16,378 nt of DNA from Bacillota bacterium (GCA_029239575.1 JARBUP010000034.1:1-16378); one strand, 5' to 3'; shown: positions 6,629 through 14,154, counted from the first letter of the stretch. Numbers and translations are program-made. The notes: generated by a model from the sequence alone, not told the origin.

Positions 6629-7225
6629 CTAAGCTTTCTTTCTACTTGTAAGATAATTTACAAGACCTATTAACAATCCAAGGGCAATGAATGCTCCAGG
6701 TGGTTGAATGATTATCATCATAGGTTCATATGCTTCTGGAAGCACTTGAAATCCAAAAATTGTACCATTACCTATTATTTCTCTTATTGCGCTCAAAACA
6801 GTAATAGCAAATGTATATCCAATACCCATGCCTAAACCGTCTAATATTGAATCCACAACTCCATTTTTAAAAGCAAATGCTTCTGCTCTGGCTAATATTA
6901 TACAGTTAACAACTATTAAAGGTATAAATACACCAAGTGCTTGATAAAGTGCAAATGTATATGCGTGCATCAATAAATCTATTATTGTAACGAATGTTGC
7001 AATAATTATAACGAATACAGGAATACGAACTTCATCAGGTATTACTTTTCTAAGCAAAGATATAACTATATTTGACCCTGTAAGAACTGCTATAACTGCA
7101 ATTCCCATACCTATTCCGTTTACAGCAGCTGTTGTAATTGCAAGAGCCGAACACATACCAACTAATTGAACGAAAATAGGGTTTTCTTTTATAAGTCCAT
7201 TCCTAAATACTTGTAATTTATTCAT
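6629..7225 (-). CDS. rnfE: Rnf complex integral membrane subunit E
   Basis: RnfE is the second small polytopic subunit of the Rnf membrane core. The 198-aa protein starts with the family opening GLIKENPIFVQLVGMCSALA (C25), continues through about six hydrophobic segments, and has the paired motif IPLIVVNCIILARAEAFA (C108). These two cysteines with C25 and C113 of RnfA would bind the intramembrane [2Fe-2S] cluster by analogy with Na+-NQR. GGAGG lies directly before the ATG. It is 8 bases downstream of rnfG and 11 bases upstream of rnfA. It could also be called rsxE in proteobacterial nomenclature, but the operon order is the clostridial one. Confidence 0.95.
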   Translation of the reverse strand: MNKLQVFRNGLIKENPIFVQLVGMCSALAITTAAVNGIGMGIAVIAVLTGSNIVISLLRKVIPDEVRIPVFVIIIATFVTIIDLLMHAYTFALYQALGVFIPLIVVNCIILARAEAFAFKNGVVDSILDGLGMGIGYTFAITVLSAIREIIGNGTIFGFQVLPEAYEPMMIIIQPPGAFIALGLLIGLVNYLTSRKKA

Positions 7226-7233
7226 TTCTCCTC

Positions 7234-7833
7234 CTATTTCTTCAAATATTCATTATATATTGTCATAGCGTTGTTAACAGCGCTTGTAAATGATTTAGAT
7301 GATCTTGTAGCTCCTGTTAATGCTAATATTTCGTTTTCTTTTGGATTGCTTTTTGAAACTTTTATTTCAGATGCTGTATCTCTGTTTAAAAATTGAGTTT
7401 GAAATTTAGGCTCTCCTATTTTAGTTCCAAGGCCAGCTGTTTCTTTCATGCTTACAATTTTCATACCCAATATTTTACCTTCTAAAGATACTCCTAAGAA
7501 AATTTCAACTTTACCAGCATAACCAGGTGTTGGACTAAATGTTCTAATACCATAACCCAACTGATTACCACTTGCATCTTTATTTATTCTTATTTCGATG
7601 AAATCTGGATTTTCAGATTTTATTTTATCTATTAAAGCCGTGTCATCCAATAATTCAAATGTTGCAGAATTAGGAATTACTGCTTGTGCTACTTCCGGAC
7701 CTGAACTTGCCATTTCTTCAGCTATGGCAATTTTTTCTTTTGTAGCATCATTAGTATAAGCAAGAATACCAGCTGCAATAGCGGATACTATGCACAAAAC
7801 TGCTCCAAGTTTAACAATCATATTGTTTTTCAT
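7234..7833 (-). CDS. rnfG: Rnf complex flavoprotein subunit G
   Basis: RnfG is a membrane-anchored, mostly extracytoplasmic flavoprotein. One N-terminal span (about residues 8-26) precedes the FMN-binding domain. The attachment motif is TGATRS (residues 173-178); T176 should be linked to FMN by an ApbE-type flavin transferase, which is not encoded in this window. The family motif ETAGLGTKIGEPKF (131-144) is intact. Length 199 aa is usual. The ATG overlaps the rnfD stop codon as ATGA, which suggests translational coupling, and GGAGG is present upstream inside the end of rnfD. Confidence 0.95.
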   Translation of the reverse strand: MKNNMIVKLGAVLCIVSAIAAGILAYTNDATKEKIAIAEEMASSGPEVAQAVIPNSATFELLDDTALIDKIKSENPDFIEIRINKDASGNQLGYGIRTFSPTPGYAGKVEIFLGVSLEGKILGMKIVSMKETAGLGTKIGEPKFQTQFLNRDTASEIKVSKSNPKENEILALTGATRSSKSFTSAVNNAMTIYNEYLKK

Positions 7834-8771
7834 TTTTTAGCACCTCCGAATAACTTAGGGCTTACATATTTGTCAATTAAAGGAGTTAAAATATTCATTA
7901 AAAGAATTGAATATGAAACGCCTTCGGGATAACCACCAACACTTCTGATTAACATAGTTACTACACCACAACCTACAGCATAAATAATTTTACCTTTATC
8001 TGTAATTGGACATGTTACGTAATCAGTTGCCATGAAAAATGCTCCAAGTATTAGTCCACCACCAAATATATGATATAAAACCATGCTTGGACCATCAATA
8101 AATACGGCTAAAACTGCAACTGTACCAATATAAGCTACAGGTATAATCCATTTAATTACTCCTCTATATATTAAATAAATACCACCTATTATTAATAATA
8201 TTGCAGATGTTTCACCTAATGATCCAGGTATTCTTCCAAGCAACATATCTATTATTGATGGAAGAGGTAATGCTTCACCTTCAACTCCTTTTAATATAGC
8301 TAAAGGTGTTGCTGCTGTAACAGCATCAGTAATAGGGTCAATAAATCCTGTTGTCATATGAACTGGCCATGATGCCAATAAAAACGCTCGACCTACTAAA
8401 GCAGGGTTCATAAAGTTAAATCCTATACCACCAAAAATTTGTTTTGCTATAGCTATAGCAAAAGCAGAACCAATCACTGCAATCCACCATGGAGCTGCTG
8501 AAGGTATGTTAAAAGCTACTAATATTCCTGTTACTACTGCACTTAAATCTGCTATAGCAATATCCTTTTTCATCATTCTTTGTAATACATATTCTGTCAC
8601 AACAGCTGAAGCAACAGATAACACCACCAATACTAATGAACTAAATCCAAAATAAAAAACAGATGCTACTAATGCAGGCAATAAAGCAATTATTACATCA
8701 AGCATTACTTTCTGAGTAGTTTGTTCGGATCTAATATGAGGTGATGATGAACCTATTAATTTAATTTCCAT
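7830..8771 (-). CDS. rnfD: Rnf complex membrane flavoprotein subunit D
   Basis: RnfD is the large integral membrane flavoprotein of the Rnf complex, homologous to NqrB. The 313-aa protein begins with SSSPHIRSEQTTQKVM, a usual opening, and has about nine to ten hydrophobic segments. The covalent FMN site is VTAATPLAILK, with T155 as the likely acceptor. NFMNPALVGRAFLL (119-132) and YVTCPITDKGK near residue 251 are further family landmarks. GGAGG precedes the ATG. The gene is 10 bases downstream of rnfC and overlaps rnfG by 4 bases. Whether this complex moves Na+ or H+ cannot be decided from the sequence by eye. Confidence 0.95.
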   Translation of the reverse strand: MEIKLIGSSSPHIRSEQTTQKVMLDVIIALLPALVASVFYFGFSSLVLVVLSVASAVVTEYVLQRMMKKDIAIADLSAVVTGILVAFNIPSAAPWWIAVIGSAFAIAIAKQIFGGIGFNFMNPALVGRAFLLASWPVHMTTGFIDPITDAVTAATPLAILKGVEGEALPLPSIIDMLLGRIPGSLGETSAILLIIGGIYLIYRGVIKWIIPVAYIGTVAVLAVFIDGPSMVLYHIFGGGLILGAFFMATDYVTCPITDKGKIIYAVGCGVVTMLIRSVGGYPEGVSYSILLMNILTPLIDKYVSPKLFGGAKK

Positions 8772-8781
8772 CTTTATCCTC

Positions 8782-10110
8782 CTAAGCCTTTTTACGTTTT
8801 GATATTACTTCTTTTTTTGCAAGACGTATAGTTTCAACTAATGGTCTTTTTGCAGGACATACGAAAGAACATGATCCACATTCAATACAATCTGCAGCAT
8901 AATATTTTTCAGCTTCTTCAAAATTATTTAAAATAGCTTGTCTACTTATCATGAAAGGTTGTAAATGAACAGGGCATGCATCCACACATTTCCCGCATCT
9001 AATACAATTAGAGGCTTCAGGAACTTTTGCATCTTTTTTGTTTAACACAAGTATCCCAGATGTTCCTTTTATTGCAGGTACTTCAGTAGTATACTGAACA
9101 ATACCCATCATAGGTCCGCCGTTAATAATTTTTCCTGGTTCTTCAGAAAACCCTCCACATTGCTCTATAATATCTTTAAACAATGTACCTATTCTTATAT
9201 ATAAGTTTTTAGGATTTTTTATAGCGCTACCAGTTACAGTTGTAACTCTTTGTACTAAAGGCATGCCTGTTAAAAATACATTACCGATAGTAGCAATTGT
9301 TCCAACATTATCAACTATACAACCTACATCCATAGGTAGTCCACCTGAAGGAACTTCTCTGCCTGTAACTGCATTAATCATTCTTTTTTCATCCCCTTGA
9401 GGATATTTTGCTTCAAGAGGTACTACTTCTAATCCATTAACACCTGATATAGCTTTTCTCATTGTTTCTATTGCATCAGGTTTATTCTTTTCAATTGCTA
9501 TATAACATTTTTCAACACCAACAGCTTTCATTATAGCTTTTGCACCCTCTACAATTTGTTCAGGTTTTTCAAGCATAATTCTGTGGTCAGCTGTTAAAAA
9601 TGGCTCGCACTCTGCCCCATTTAATATAATAGTATCAATAGTTTTGTCCTTTGGAGGACTTAATTTTACATGAGTAGGAAATCCTGCTCCACCCATTCCA
9701 GTCATACCTGCTTCTTTAATAATAGCTAATATTTCTTCTTTTGATAAATCTTCAATATTTCCCTTTGGTTTAACAGATTCATGAACTTCAAATAAACCAT
9801 CAGATTCTATAGTAATACAATTTACTTTAGATCCTCCTGTTGTAATATGAAGACCAATGCTTTTTACTGACCCTGATATACTTGCATGAACAGGAGCAGA
9901 AACAAATGCTTTTGAATCACCTATTTTTTGTCCAACTTTTACCTTGTCCCCAACTTGAACTAATGGATCACAAGGTGCACCAATGTGCTGTGATAAAGGT
10001 ATAACTACAAACTTTGGCTCAACAGCATTTTCTATTGATAATTTTTCTGTTTGTTTTTTATGGTGAGGGGGATGGATACCACCTTTAAAAGTAAACACTT
10101 TTGTGCTCAT
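8782..10110 (-). CDS. rnfC: Rnf complex NAD(H)-reactive subunit C
   Basis: RnfC is the peripheral cytoplasmic subunit where NAD+ is reduced. The 442-aa protein opens with TFKGGIHPPHHKKQT, followed by a biotin/lipoyl-like beta domain. The nucleotide- and flavin-binding region carries GMGGAGFPTHVKL (138-150) and NGAECEP (164-170), as in NuoF-type subunits. Two [4Fe-4S] motifs lie near the C-terminus: C369/C372/C375/C379 and C408/C411/C414/C418. It is the first gene of rnfCDGEAB. The ATG has AGAGGTG upstream, and a promoter with an extended -10 box (10174-10202) lies about 60-90 bases further up. The preceding gene ends 196 bases away without a visible terminator, so some read-through is possible. 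Confidence 0.95.
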   Translation of the reverse strand: MSTKVFTFKGGIHPPHHKKQTEKLSIENAVEPKFVVIPLSQHIGAPCDPLVQVGDKVKVGQKIGDSKAFVSAPVHASISGSVKSIGLHITTGGSKVNCITIESDGLFEVHESVKPKGNIEDLSKEEILAIIKEAGMTGMGGAGFPTHVKLSPPKDKTIDTIILNGAECEPFLTADHRIMLEKPEQIVEGAKAIMKAVGVEKCYIAIEKNKPDAIETMRKAISGVNGLEVVPLEAKYPQGDEKRMINAVTGREVPSGGLPMDVGCIVDNVGTIATIGNVFLTGMPLVQRVTTVTGSAIKNPKNLYIRIGTLFKDIIEQCGGFSEEPGKIINGGPMMGIVQYTTEVPAIKGTSGILVLNKKDAKVPEASNCIRCGKCVDACPVHLQPFMISRQAILNNFEEAEKYYAADCIECGSCSFVCPAKRPLVETIRLAKKEVISKRKKA

Positions 10111-10173
10111 AAAATCACCTCTTGTTTTAGATTATAAATTATTATTAAAATACATTAATACGAAACATTAAAA

Positions 10174-10202
10174 ATTATAACAGATTTTGTAGAACTTTTA
10201 AA
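10174..10202 (-). promoter_or_regulatory. extended -10 promoter of the rnf operon
   Basis: On the minus strand TGTTATAAT gives a perfect -10 box (10174-10179) with the extended TG element. TTTAAA (10197-10202, 4 of 6 matches) lies 17 bases upstream. The leader would be about 55-60 bases. The rest of the 196-base gap upstream of rnfC is very AT-rich, and I see no further structure in it. Confidence 0.6.
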
Positions 10203-10306
10203 TACATTTTTAAAATTTTTTTAATTAGATTAAATTTTATCAAAGTGCAATTATACAAAATTGTTCTATTTTTGTTAATATTTATATTAGTATAATTTTT
10301 TAATTA

Positions 10307-10846
10307 TTAATATAATTCCTTGATATTCTGGTTAATATATGACTTAATCCATAATAAAATTGAATTTTCATTAATGTCAGTTTCTTGAAGTATTTCTTTA
10401 ATTTGGAGAGTATTAAAGTTAAAAAATTTCTTATTCACTGCATGATTGTAAATTAATTCACATTCATTTAAACTATTAACAATTGTCATAATAGTATCCC
10501 CCATATTTCCAAGCGGGGATCTGTCAATATTATTTCTTTCAAAATAGCATTCAACGATTGTACCAACTCCAATATCAGAACTTATTTTTAAATAACCATT
10601 ACATCTTTCACATGCTTCATTAAGCAAAGAAAGCCCTAAACCAACACTCCTTGTTGTGCGAGTTGTATAAAATGGATCTGTAACTTTTGTTAATACTTCT
10701 TTACTCATTCCACATCCATCATCTTTAATTATTATTTTTATAAAATTTTTCTCTATGTTTTCTTCTATTGTGATTTCTATTAATTTCGATTTTGCTTTTA
10801 CTGAATTCATCACAATGTCTAATATATGCATTGATAATTCTTTCAT
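10307..10846 (-). CDS. stand-alone HATPase-domain protein next to rnf
   Basis: This is a GHKL-type ATP-binding protein without the dimerisation/phosphoacceptor domain of a sensor histidine kinase. The ATP-binding boxes are HILDIVMNSVKA (N-box, residues 7-18), DDGCGM (G1, about 42-47) and TRSVGLGLSLL (G2). After about residue 105 there is a ~75-aa C-terminal extension that I cannot assign. The family accompanies [FeFe]-hydrogenase and complex-I-like gene clusters in Clostridia, and its role is unknown to me. It follows the terminator of the five-gene hydrogenase-like operon by about 40 bases, with AAGGAGG 10 bases before the ATG. I see no convincing promoter of its own, so it may depend on read-through. 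rnfC lies 196 bases downstream. Confidence 0.8.
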   Translation of the reverse strand: MKELSMHILDIVMNSVKAKSKLIEITIEENIEKNFIKIIIKDDGCGMSKEVLTKVTDPFYTTRTTRSVGLGLSLLNEACERCNGYLKISSDIGVGTIVECYFERNNIDRSPLGNMGDTIMTIVNSLNECELIYNHAVNKKFFNFNTLQIKEILQETDINENSILLWIKSYINQNIKELY

Positions 10847-10888
10847 TGTTCGAATACCTCCTTATTTATAAAATATATCTTTACACGT

Positions 10889-10917
10889 AAAAAAAGTTGC
10901 ATGTTGCAAGCAACTTT
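10889..10917 (-). terminator. rho-independent terminator of the hydrogenase-like operon
   Basis: AAAGTTGC (10893-10900) pairs with GCAACTTT (10910-10917) around a 9-base loop. On the minus strand seven T follow (10889-10895). It begins directly after the stop codon of the PHP gene. Confidence 0.8.
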
Positions 10918-10918
10918 A

Positions 10919-11608
10919 TTATAAATTTAAATAATTATAAATTTCATCTAATGAATTAAGTTCAACATAATTAATTGCTTCTTGAATATCTGTTAGCTGA
11001 TGTGCATCCGAATTTTTAAGAATTTTATAATTTTTAATAAATCTTTCATCGACTTTTTCTTTTGAAAAAATTTCAATGAATTCCAATTTTAAATTAAAAG
11101 GAATAAAACCTAATACGGATAAAATACCATTGGATTTTTTATTTACATGAGCTAAAATCATTATACCATTATATTGTTTTGACAAATTATATAAATCATC
11201 CACACTATAAGAACTTGCATTTAATAAGAGTTTATCTAATTGCCCTATTTTTTCATCATTTGCATTATATATATTCTGTTCCCCAAAAATATTTATATTA
11301 TTATTTATATTGGGAAGGGATTCATAAATCAAATCACCAAATTTTTCTGCATCATCACAATTTTTAAAATAACATAAAGCATGTACTTCCTCTTTTGTTG
11401 TAACTTCAATACCAAAAATAACTTTAATATTTAATTTATTTGCAACTTCGTTAATTGCAGGTAAATTTTTAGTAGTGTTGTGATCAGTTACTGAAATTAT
11501 ATTAAGACCTTTTATATAAGCCATGTTTACTATATTGTTAGGCGTCATTTCTTTTTCTGCGCATGGAGATAAATCTGAATGAATGTGCAAATCATAATAA
11601 AATTTCAT
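10919..11608 (-). CDS. PHP-domain phosphoesterase-like protein
   Basis: The PHP fold is a metal-dependent phosphoesterase fold shared by histidinol phosphatase, DNA polymerase III and RNase AM (YciV/TrpH). This 229-aa single-domain protein keeps the ligand set: DLHIHSD (H8, H10, D12), SVTDHNTT (D42, H43), GIEVT (E68), H76, LAHVN (H154) and NSDAHQL (D201, H203). It is thus likely an active metalloenzyme, but the substrate is unknown. It is the last gene of the five-gene operon, 3 bases after the second DRTGG gene. The Shine-Dalgarno is weak (AGGA about 13 bases upstream), so translation may be coupled to the gene before. The stop codon is followed at once by the terminator. Confidence 0.85.
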   Translation of the reverse strand: MKFYYDLHIHSDLSPCAEKEMTPNNIVNMAYIKGLNIISVTDHNTTKNLPAINEVANKLNIKVIFGIEVTTKEEVHALCYFKNCDDAEKFGDLIYESLPNINNNINIFGEQNIYNANDEKIGQLDKLLLNASSYSVDDLYNLSKQYNGIMILAHVNKKSNGILSVLGFIPFNLKLEFIEIFSKEKVDERFIKNYKILKNSDAHQLTDIQEAINYVELNSLDEIYNYLNL

Positions 11609-11611
11609 ATT

Positions 11612-11944
11612 TTATTTTATTCCTAATTTGCAAAGTTTGCATGCCACTTCATATGCGCTTTCTTTAGTTTTAAAAACTGTAATGTTTAATTCATCAGCTT
11701 TGATTAATGCATCTTCCTCCACTTCCATGTCTTCAACAACTATTATACAGCTTAAATCTAATAACTCTGCTACAGCCATTATATTCATATGTGTTTGAAT
11801 TGTAATCCAAGTGTAATTTTTTTTAGCTTTTGACATAACTATGCTCAATAAATCTCCAATATAAACCCCTTCTATATTTAATTCATTTTCATTTTTAACT
11901 AAAATATCTAAGTTTAATTTTTCTGCAAAATCTTTAGCGTTCAT
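11612..11944 (-). CDS. DRTGG-domain protein (second copy)
   Basis: This single-domain protein of 110 aa resembles the DRTGG domain that lies N-terminal to HPr kinase/phosphorylase-like or phosphotransacetylase-like domains in larger proteins. The fold pattern is visible: VYIGDLLS near 27, a strand WITIQTH near 46, the helix MNIMAVAELLDL, then CIIVVEDM, and a C-terminal strand-helix ITVFKTKESAYEVACKL. It has no kinase motif, so serine-kinase labels given to such proteins are not supported. Its start overlaps the stop of the hydrogenase-like gene as ATGA, with AAAGGAGG just upstream, so the two are translationally coupled. It is a diverged paralogue of the first gene of the operon (13648-13992). 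Its ligand and role are unknown. Confidence 0.8.
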   Translation of the reverse strand: MNAKDFAEKLNLDILVKNENELNIEGVYIGDLLSIVMSKAKKNYTWITIQTHMNIMAVAELLDLSCIIVVEDMEVEEDALIKADELNITVFKTKESAYEVACKLCKLGIK

Positions 11945-13212
11945 TTTTCCTCCTTTTTATTTTCATTTAATTTCGCTCTCAAAACTACACAATCAATTAA
12001 TTTTGATTTTTCGTCATATATATCTTCAGCTTGTGCATAACAAGTCGGCGCACCGCATGAACCACAATCAAGTCCTGGGAGCAAAGCTAATATGTCTTTA
12101 ATTTTATCTATTCTTTCAACTGCTTGTTTTATATTTATTTTATGTTTTTTAAAATCGCCTTCATCTTCATCAGCTATTACAAGGTTAAAAATTCCTTTGT
12201 TTTTAAATTCTTCATATTTATCTAAATCATCATTTTGTAATGTATTTTCATCAGTATGATCGATGATGTAATTAATATTATTTCTTGCAACATAAGGGTT
12301 TTCAACATTAAATGTACCTCCTACACATCCATCGGTACATGATAATGCTTCAATGAAATCTATATGAAAAAGTCTACCATTTTCTACTTCATCAAATACA
12401 TCTATAATATTTTCCATTCCATATACAGAAACATAATTATTTAATTCAGCCGATTTTGATTGACCCCCTGAAACTGCCCACATAATTCCTTTTAAAGAAG
12501 GATTTGAGAAACATAGATTCTCTTGCTTTTTCACTTCTTTGTATAATTGTCCATAAATTGTATTTAAAGGCACAACTCTATCTATGGATGATTTATTAGG
12601 TCCAATAGGATCAGTAACTGCTAATAGTTTTGCTGGACAAGGAGAAATATAAAACACACCTATTTCATTATCATCACAATTAAAAATTTCTTTAGCTCTT
12701 TTTCTTGCAAGTTTTGCAGCAATTTCCATTGGATCTTCTAAAGATATTAAATTTCCCAACAAAGATGGATATCTAAATTTTATTAATCTAACTACTGAAG
12801 GGCAATTTGTAGATATTAAAGGTCTTATTTCTTTATTTTCATTAATTTTATCTTTTATAGCTTTAGAAATTAGTTCAGCTGCCCATGACTCATCATATAC
12901 ATAATCAAACCCAAGTTTCAAAAAAGCATTTTGAACATTGCATATTTCTGTTCCCTTAGGAAATTGACCATATATTGTTGTTGATGGAATTGCAATTTTA
13001 TATTTAATACTTTGTTGTATTTTACTATCTACTGATTCAGTTGAATATGCTTCATAGGGACAAATTTTAATGCATTCAGCGCAATGTATACACCTAACAT
13101 TATCAATAACAGCTTTACCCTTATATATACGTATTGCTTGTGTAGGACATCTTCTCATGCAATTAGTACATCCCTTACATTTTTCTTCGTCAAACATTAC
13201 ATTAAAATTCAT
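11941..13212 (-). CDS. [FeFe]-hydrogenase-like iron-sulfur protein, probable sensory type
   Basis: Domains in order: a 2[4Fe-4S] ferredoxin domain (C12/C15/C18/C22 and C41/C44/C47/C51), an H-cluster domain (about 70-320), and a C-terminal Fe-S domain (C383/C386/C391/C408) like that at the start of RnfB. All four ligands of the hydrogenase [4Fe-4S] subcluster are present: C137 in STNCP, C192 in SPCPAK, and C292 and C296 in SCTDGCVGG. K195, equivalent to the cyanide-contacting lysine, is also kept. The first cysteine of the classical TSCCP motif, the proton relay of catalytic enzymes, is N136 here. That change and the gene context resemble the putatively sensory group C/D hydrogenases rather than fast H2 producers. 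Maturation genes hydEFG are not in the window. At 423 aa it has no PAS domain. The third gene of its operon, it lies between the two regulatory ATPase and DRTGG genes. Confidence 0.85.
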   Translation of the reverse strand: MNFNVMFDEEKCKGCTNCMRRCPTQAIRIYKGKAVIDNVRCIHCAECIKICPYEAYSTESVDSKIQQSIKYKIAIPSTTIYGQFPKGTEICNVQNAFLKLGFDYVYDESWAAELISKAIKDKINENKEIRPLISTNCPSVVRLIKFRYPSLLGNLISLEDPMEIAAKLARKRAKEIFNCDDNEIGVFYISPCPAKLLAVTDPIGPNKSSIDRVVPLNTIYGQLYKEVKKQENLCFSNPSLKGIMWAVSGGQSKSAELNNYVSVYGMENIIDVFDEVENGRLFHIDFIEALSCTDGCVGGTFNVENPYVARNNINYIIDHTDENTLQNDDLDKYEEFKNKGIFNLVIADEDEGDFKKHKINIKQAVERIDKIKDILALLPGLDCGSCGAPTCYAQAEDIYDEKSKLIDCVVLRAKLNENKKEEK

Positions 13213-13226
13213 ACATACGTCACCCC

Positions 13227-13646
13227 TTATAATAAAATAGTCATTTTTATATTAGTGCCTTTTATGCTTGAGTTTATTTCAAAAATATCTGAATACCTTT
13301 TCATGTTAGGAAGTCCCATACCTGCTCCAAAGCCAAGTTCCCTAACTGAATCAGGGGCAGTGGAAAATCCTTCTGTCATAGCTAATTCTATATCAGGGAT
13401 ACCAGGTCCAATATCTTCTGTTAATATCACTATTTTTTCCTCATATATATCACAATGAAGATTACCACCCAATGAATGTATTACTATATTCATTTCAGCT
13501 TCATAACATACTATTGCAATTTTTCTTAATATATCTGAATCTATTCCTATCGATTTTAAATTTGATTTTATATCACTTGATCCTTTTCCAGCTTTTATGA
13601 AATTATTTGATAGCACATGGTAGCTGAGTCTTTTTAATAAATCCAT
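13227..13646 (-). CDS. RsbW/SpoIIAB-like ATP-binding regulatory protein
   Basis: This 139-aa protein is a single HATPase domain of the anti-sigma-factor serine kinase type. The N-box is YEAEMNIVIHS (about residues 48-58), G1 is EDIGPGIPD and G2 is GFGAGMGLPNMK (about 101-112). In RsbW or SpoIIAB such proteins bind a sigma factor and phosphorylate an anti-anti-sigma STAS protein. No STAS protein, sigma factor or PP2C phosphatase is encoded nearby, so the partner is unknown and may be the hydrogenase-like protein encoded 14 bases downstream. The start lies one base after the stop of the DRTGG gene. Only a weak AAGGGA is seen about 10 bases before the ATG, which suggests translational coupling. 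Confidence 0.85.
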   Translation of the reverse strand: MDLLKRLSYHVLSNNFIKAGKGSSDIKSNLKSIGIDSDILRKIAIVCYEAEMNIVIHSLGGNLHCDIYEEKIVILTEDIGPGIPDIELAMTEGFSTAPDSVRELGFGAGMGLPNMKRYSDIFEINSSIKGTNIKMTILL

Positions 13647-13647
13647 A

Positions 13648-13992
13648 TTATTTTGATCCCTTCATACCATTATTAAATAACAAACCGCATGCCTCAAACA
13701 TTATATGTTCTGTAACAAGAAGCGTAACAAATTTTTCTTTTGCTAATTCAACTGTATCTTCTTTAGGATGTTTACCTCTTACAAAAAGTACTGCATGCAT
13801 ATCCATCATTTCAGCAGTTCTTATTACTTGAGGATTGTTTAATCCAGTTATAAGAAGAGCTTCATTGTTAGCATAAGCCAATACATCACTCATTAAATCA
13901 CTTGCAAACACATGGTCAAATTCTGTTTCCTCGTCACAACCATATGCTAAAATTTCAGCATTTAATAGTTCTTTTATTTGTTTAAGCTTCAT
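13648..13992 (-). CDS. DRTGG-domain protein (first copy), first gene of the operon
   Basis: A 114-aa single-domain protein with the DRTGG pattern: FASDLMSDVLAYA (about 29-41), the strand ALLITGLNNP (about 45-54), helix VIRTAEMMDM, strand AVLFVRGK, helix, then VTLLVTEHIMFEACGLL. It lacks any catalytic domain. In larger proteins the DRTGG domain is thought to be a regulatory or ligand-binding unit; the ligand is not known to me. GAGG lies 8 bases before the ATG. It leads the operon from the promoter at 14101-14129, about 100 bases upstream. The second DRTGG gene (11612-11944) has the same layout but low sequence identity, so the two probably have different partners or form a heteromer. Confidence 0.8.
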   Translation of the reverse strand: MKLKQIKELLNAEILAYGCDEETEFDHVFASDLMSDVLAYANNEALLITGLNNPQVIRTAEMMDMHAVLFVRGKHPKEDTVELAKEKFVTLLVTEHIMFEACGLLFNNGMKGSK

Positions 13993-14100
13993 TTCTTATT
14001 CCTCGCTATTATTGAATTTTTTTTTGCTTCAAATTATTAATGGTATAAGAAAACGATTTACATTACTTCGTTATTACTTGCCGCATTTATCTTTAAGCTA

Positions 14101-14129
14101 ATTATAATACAAAGTAGTTAATTATTCAA
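14101..14129 (-). promoter_or_regulatory. sigma-A promoter of the hydrogenase-like operon
   Basis: On the minus strand TTGAAT (14124-14129), a 17-base spacer and TATAAT (14101-14106). The leader to the first ATG is about 100 bases. No clear riboswitch or terminator fold is seen in it. The -35 box is 25 bases from the -35 box of the divergent tRNA promoter. Confidence 0.7.
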
Positions 14130-14154
14130 GTTTTAAAATATAATAAAAAAGTAC

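Noticed and set aside
11612..11944. Serine kinase (HPr kinase-like) function for the DRTGG protein
   Set aside because: Only the DRTGG-type domain is present; no Walker motif or kinase domain can be seen in 110 residues.
13084..13458. Plus-strand open frame of 124 codons
   Set aside because: It is antisense to the end-to-start junction of two clear operon genes, with no ribosome site and no protein family features.
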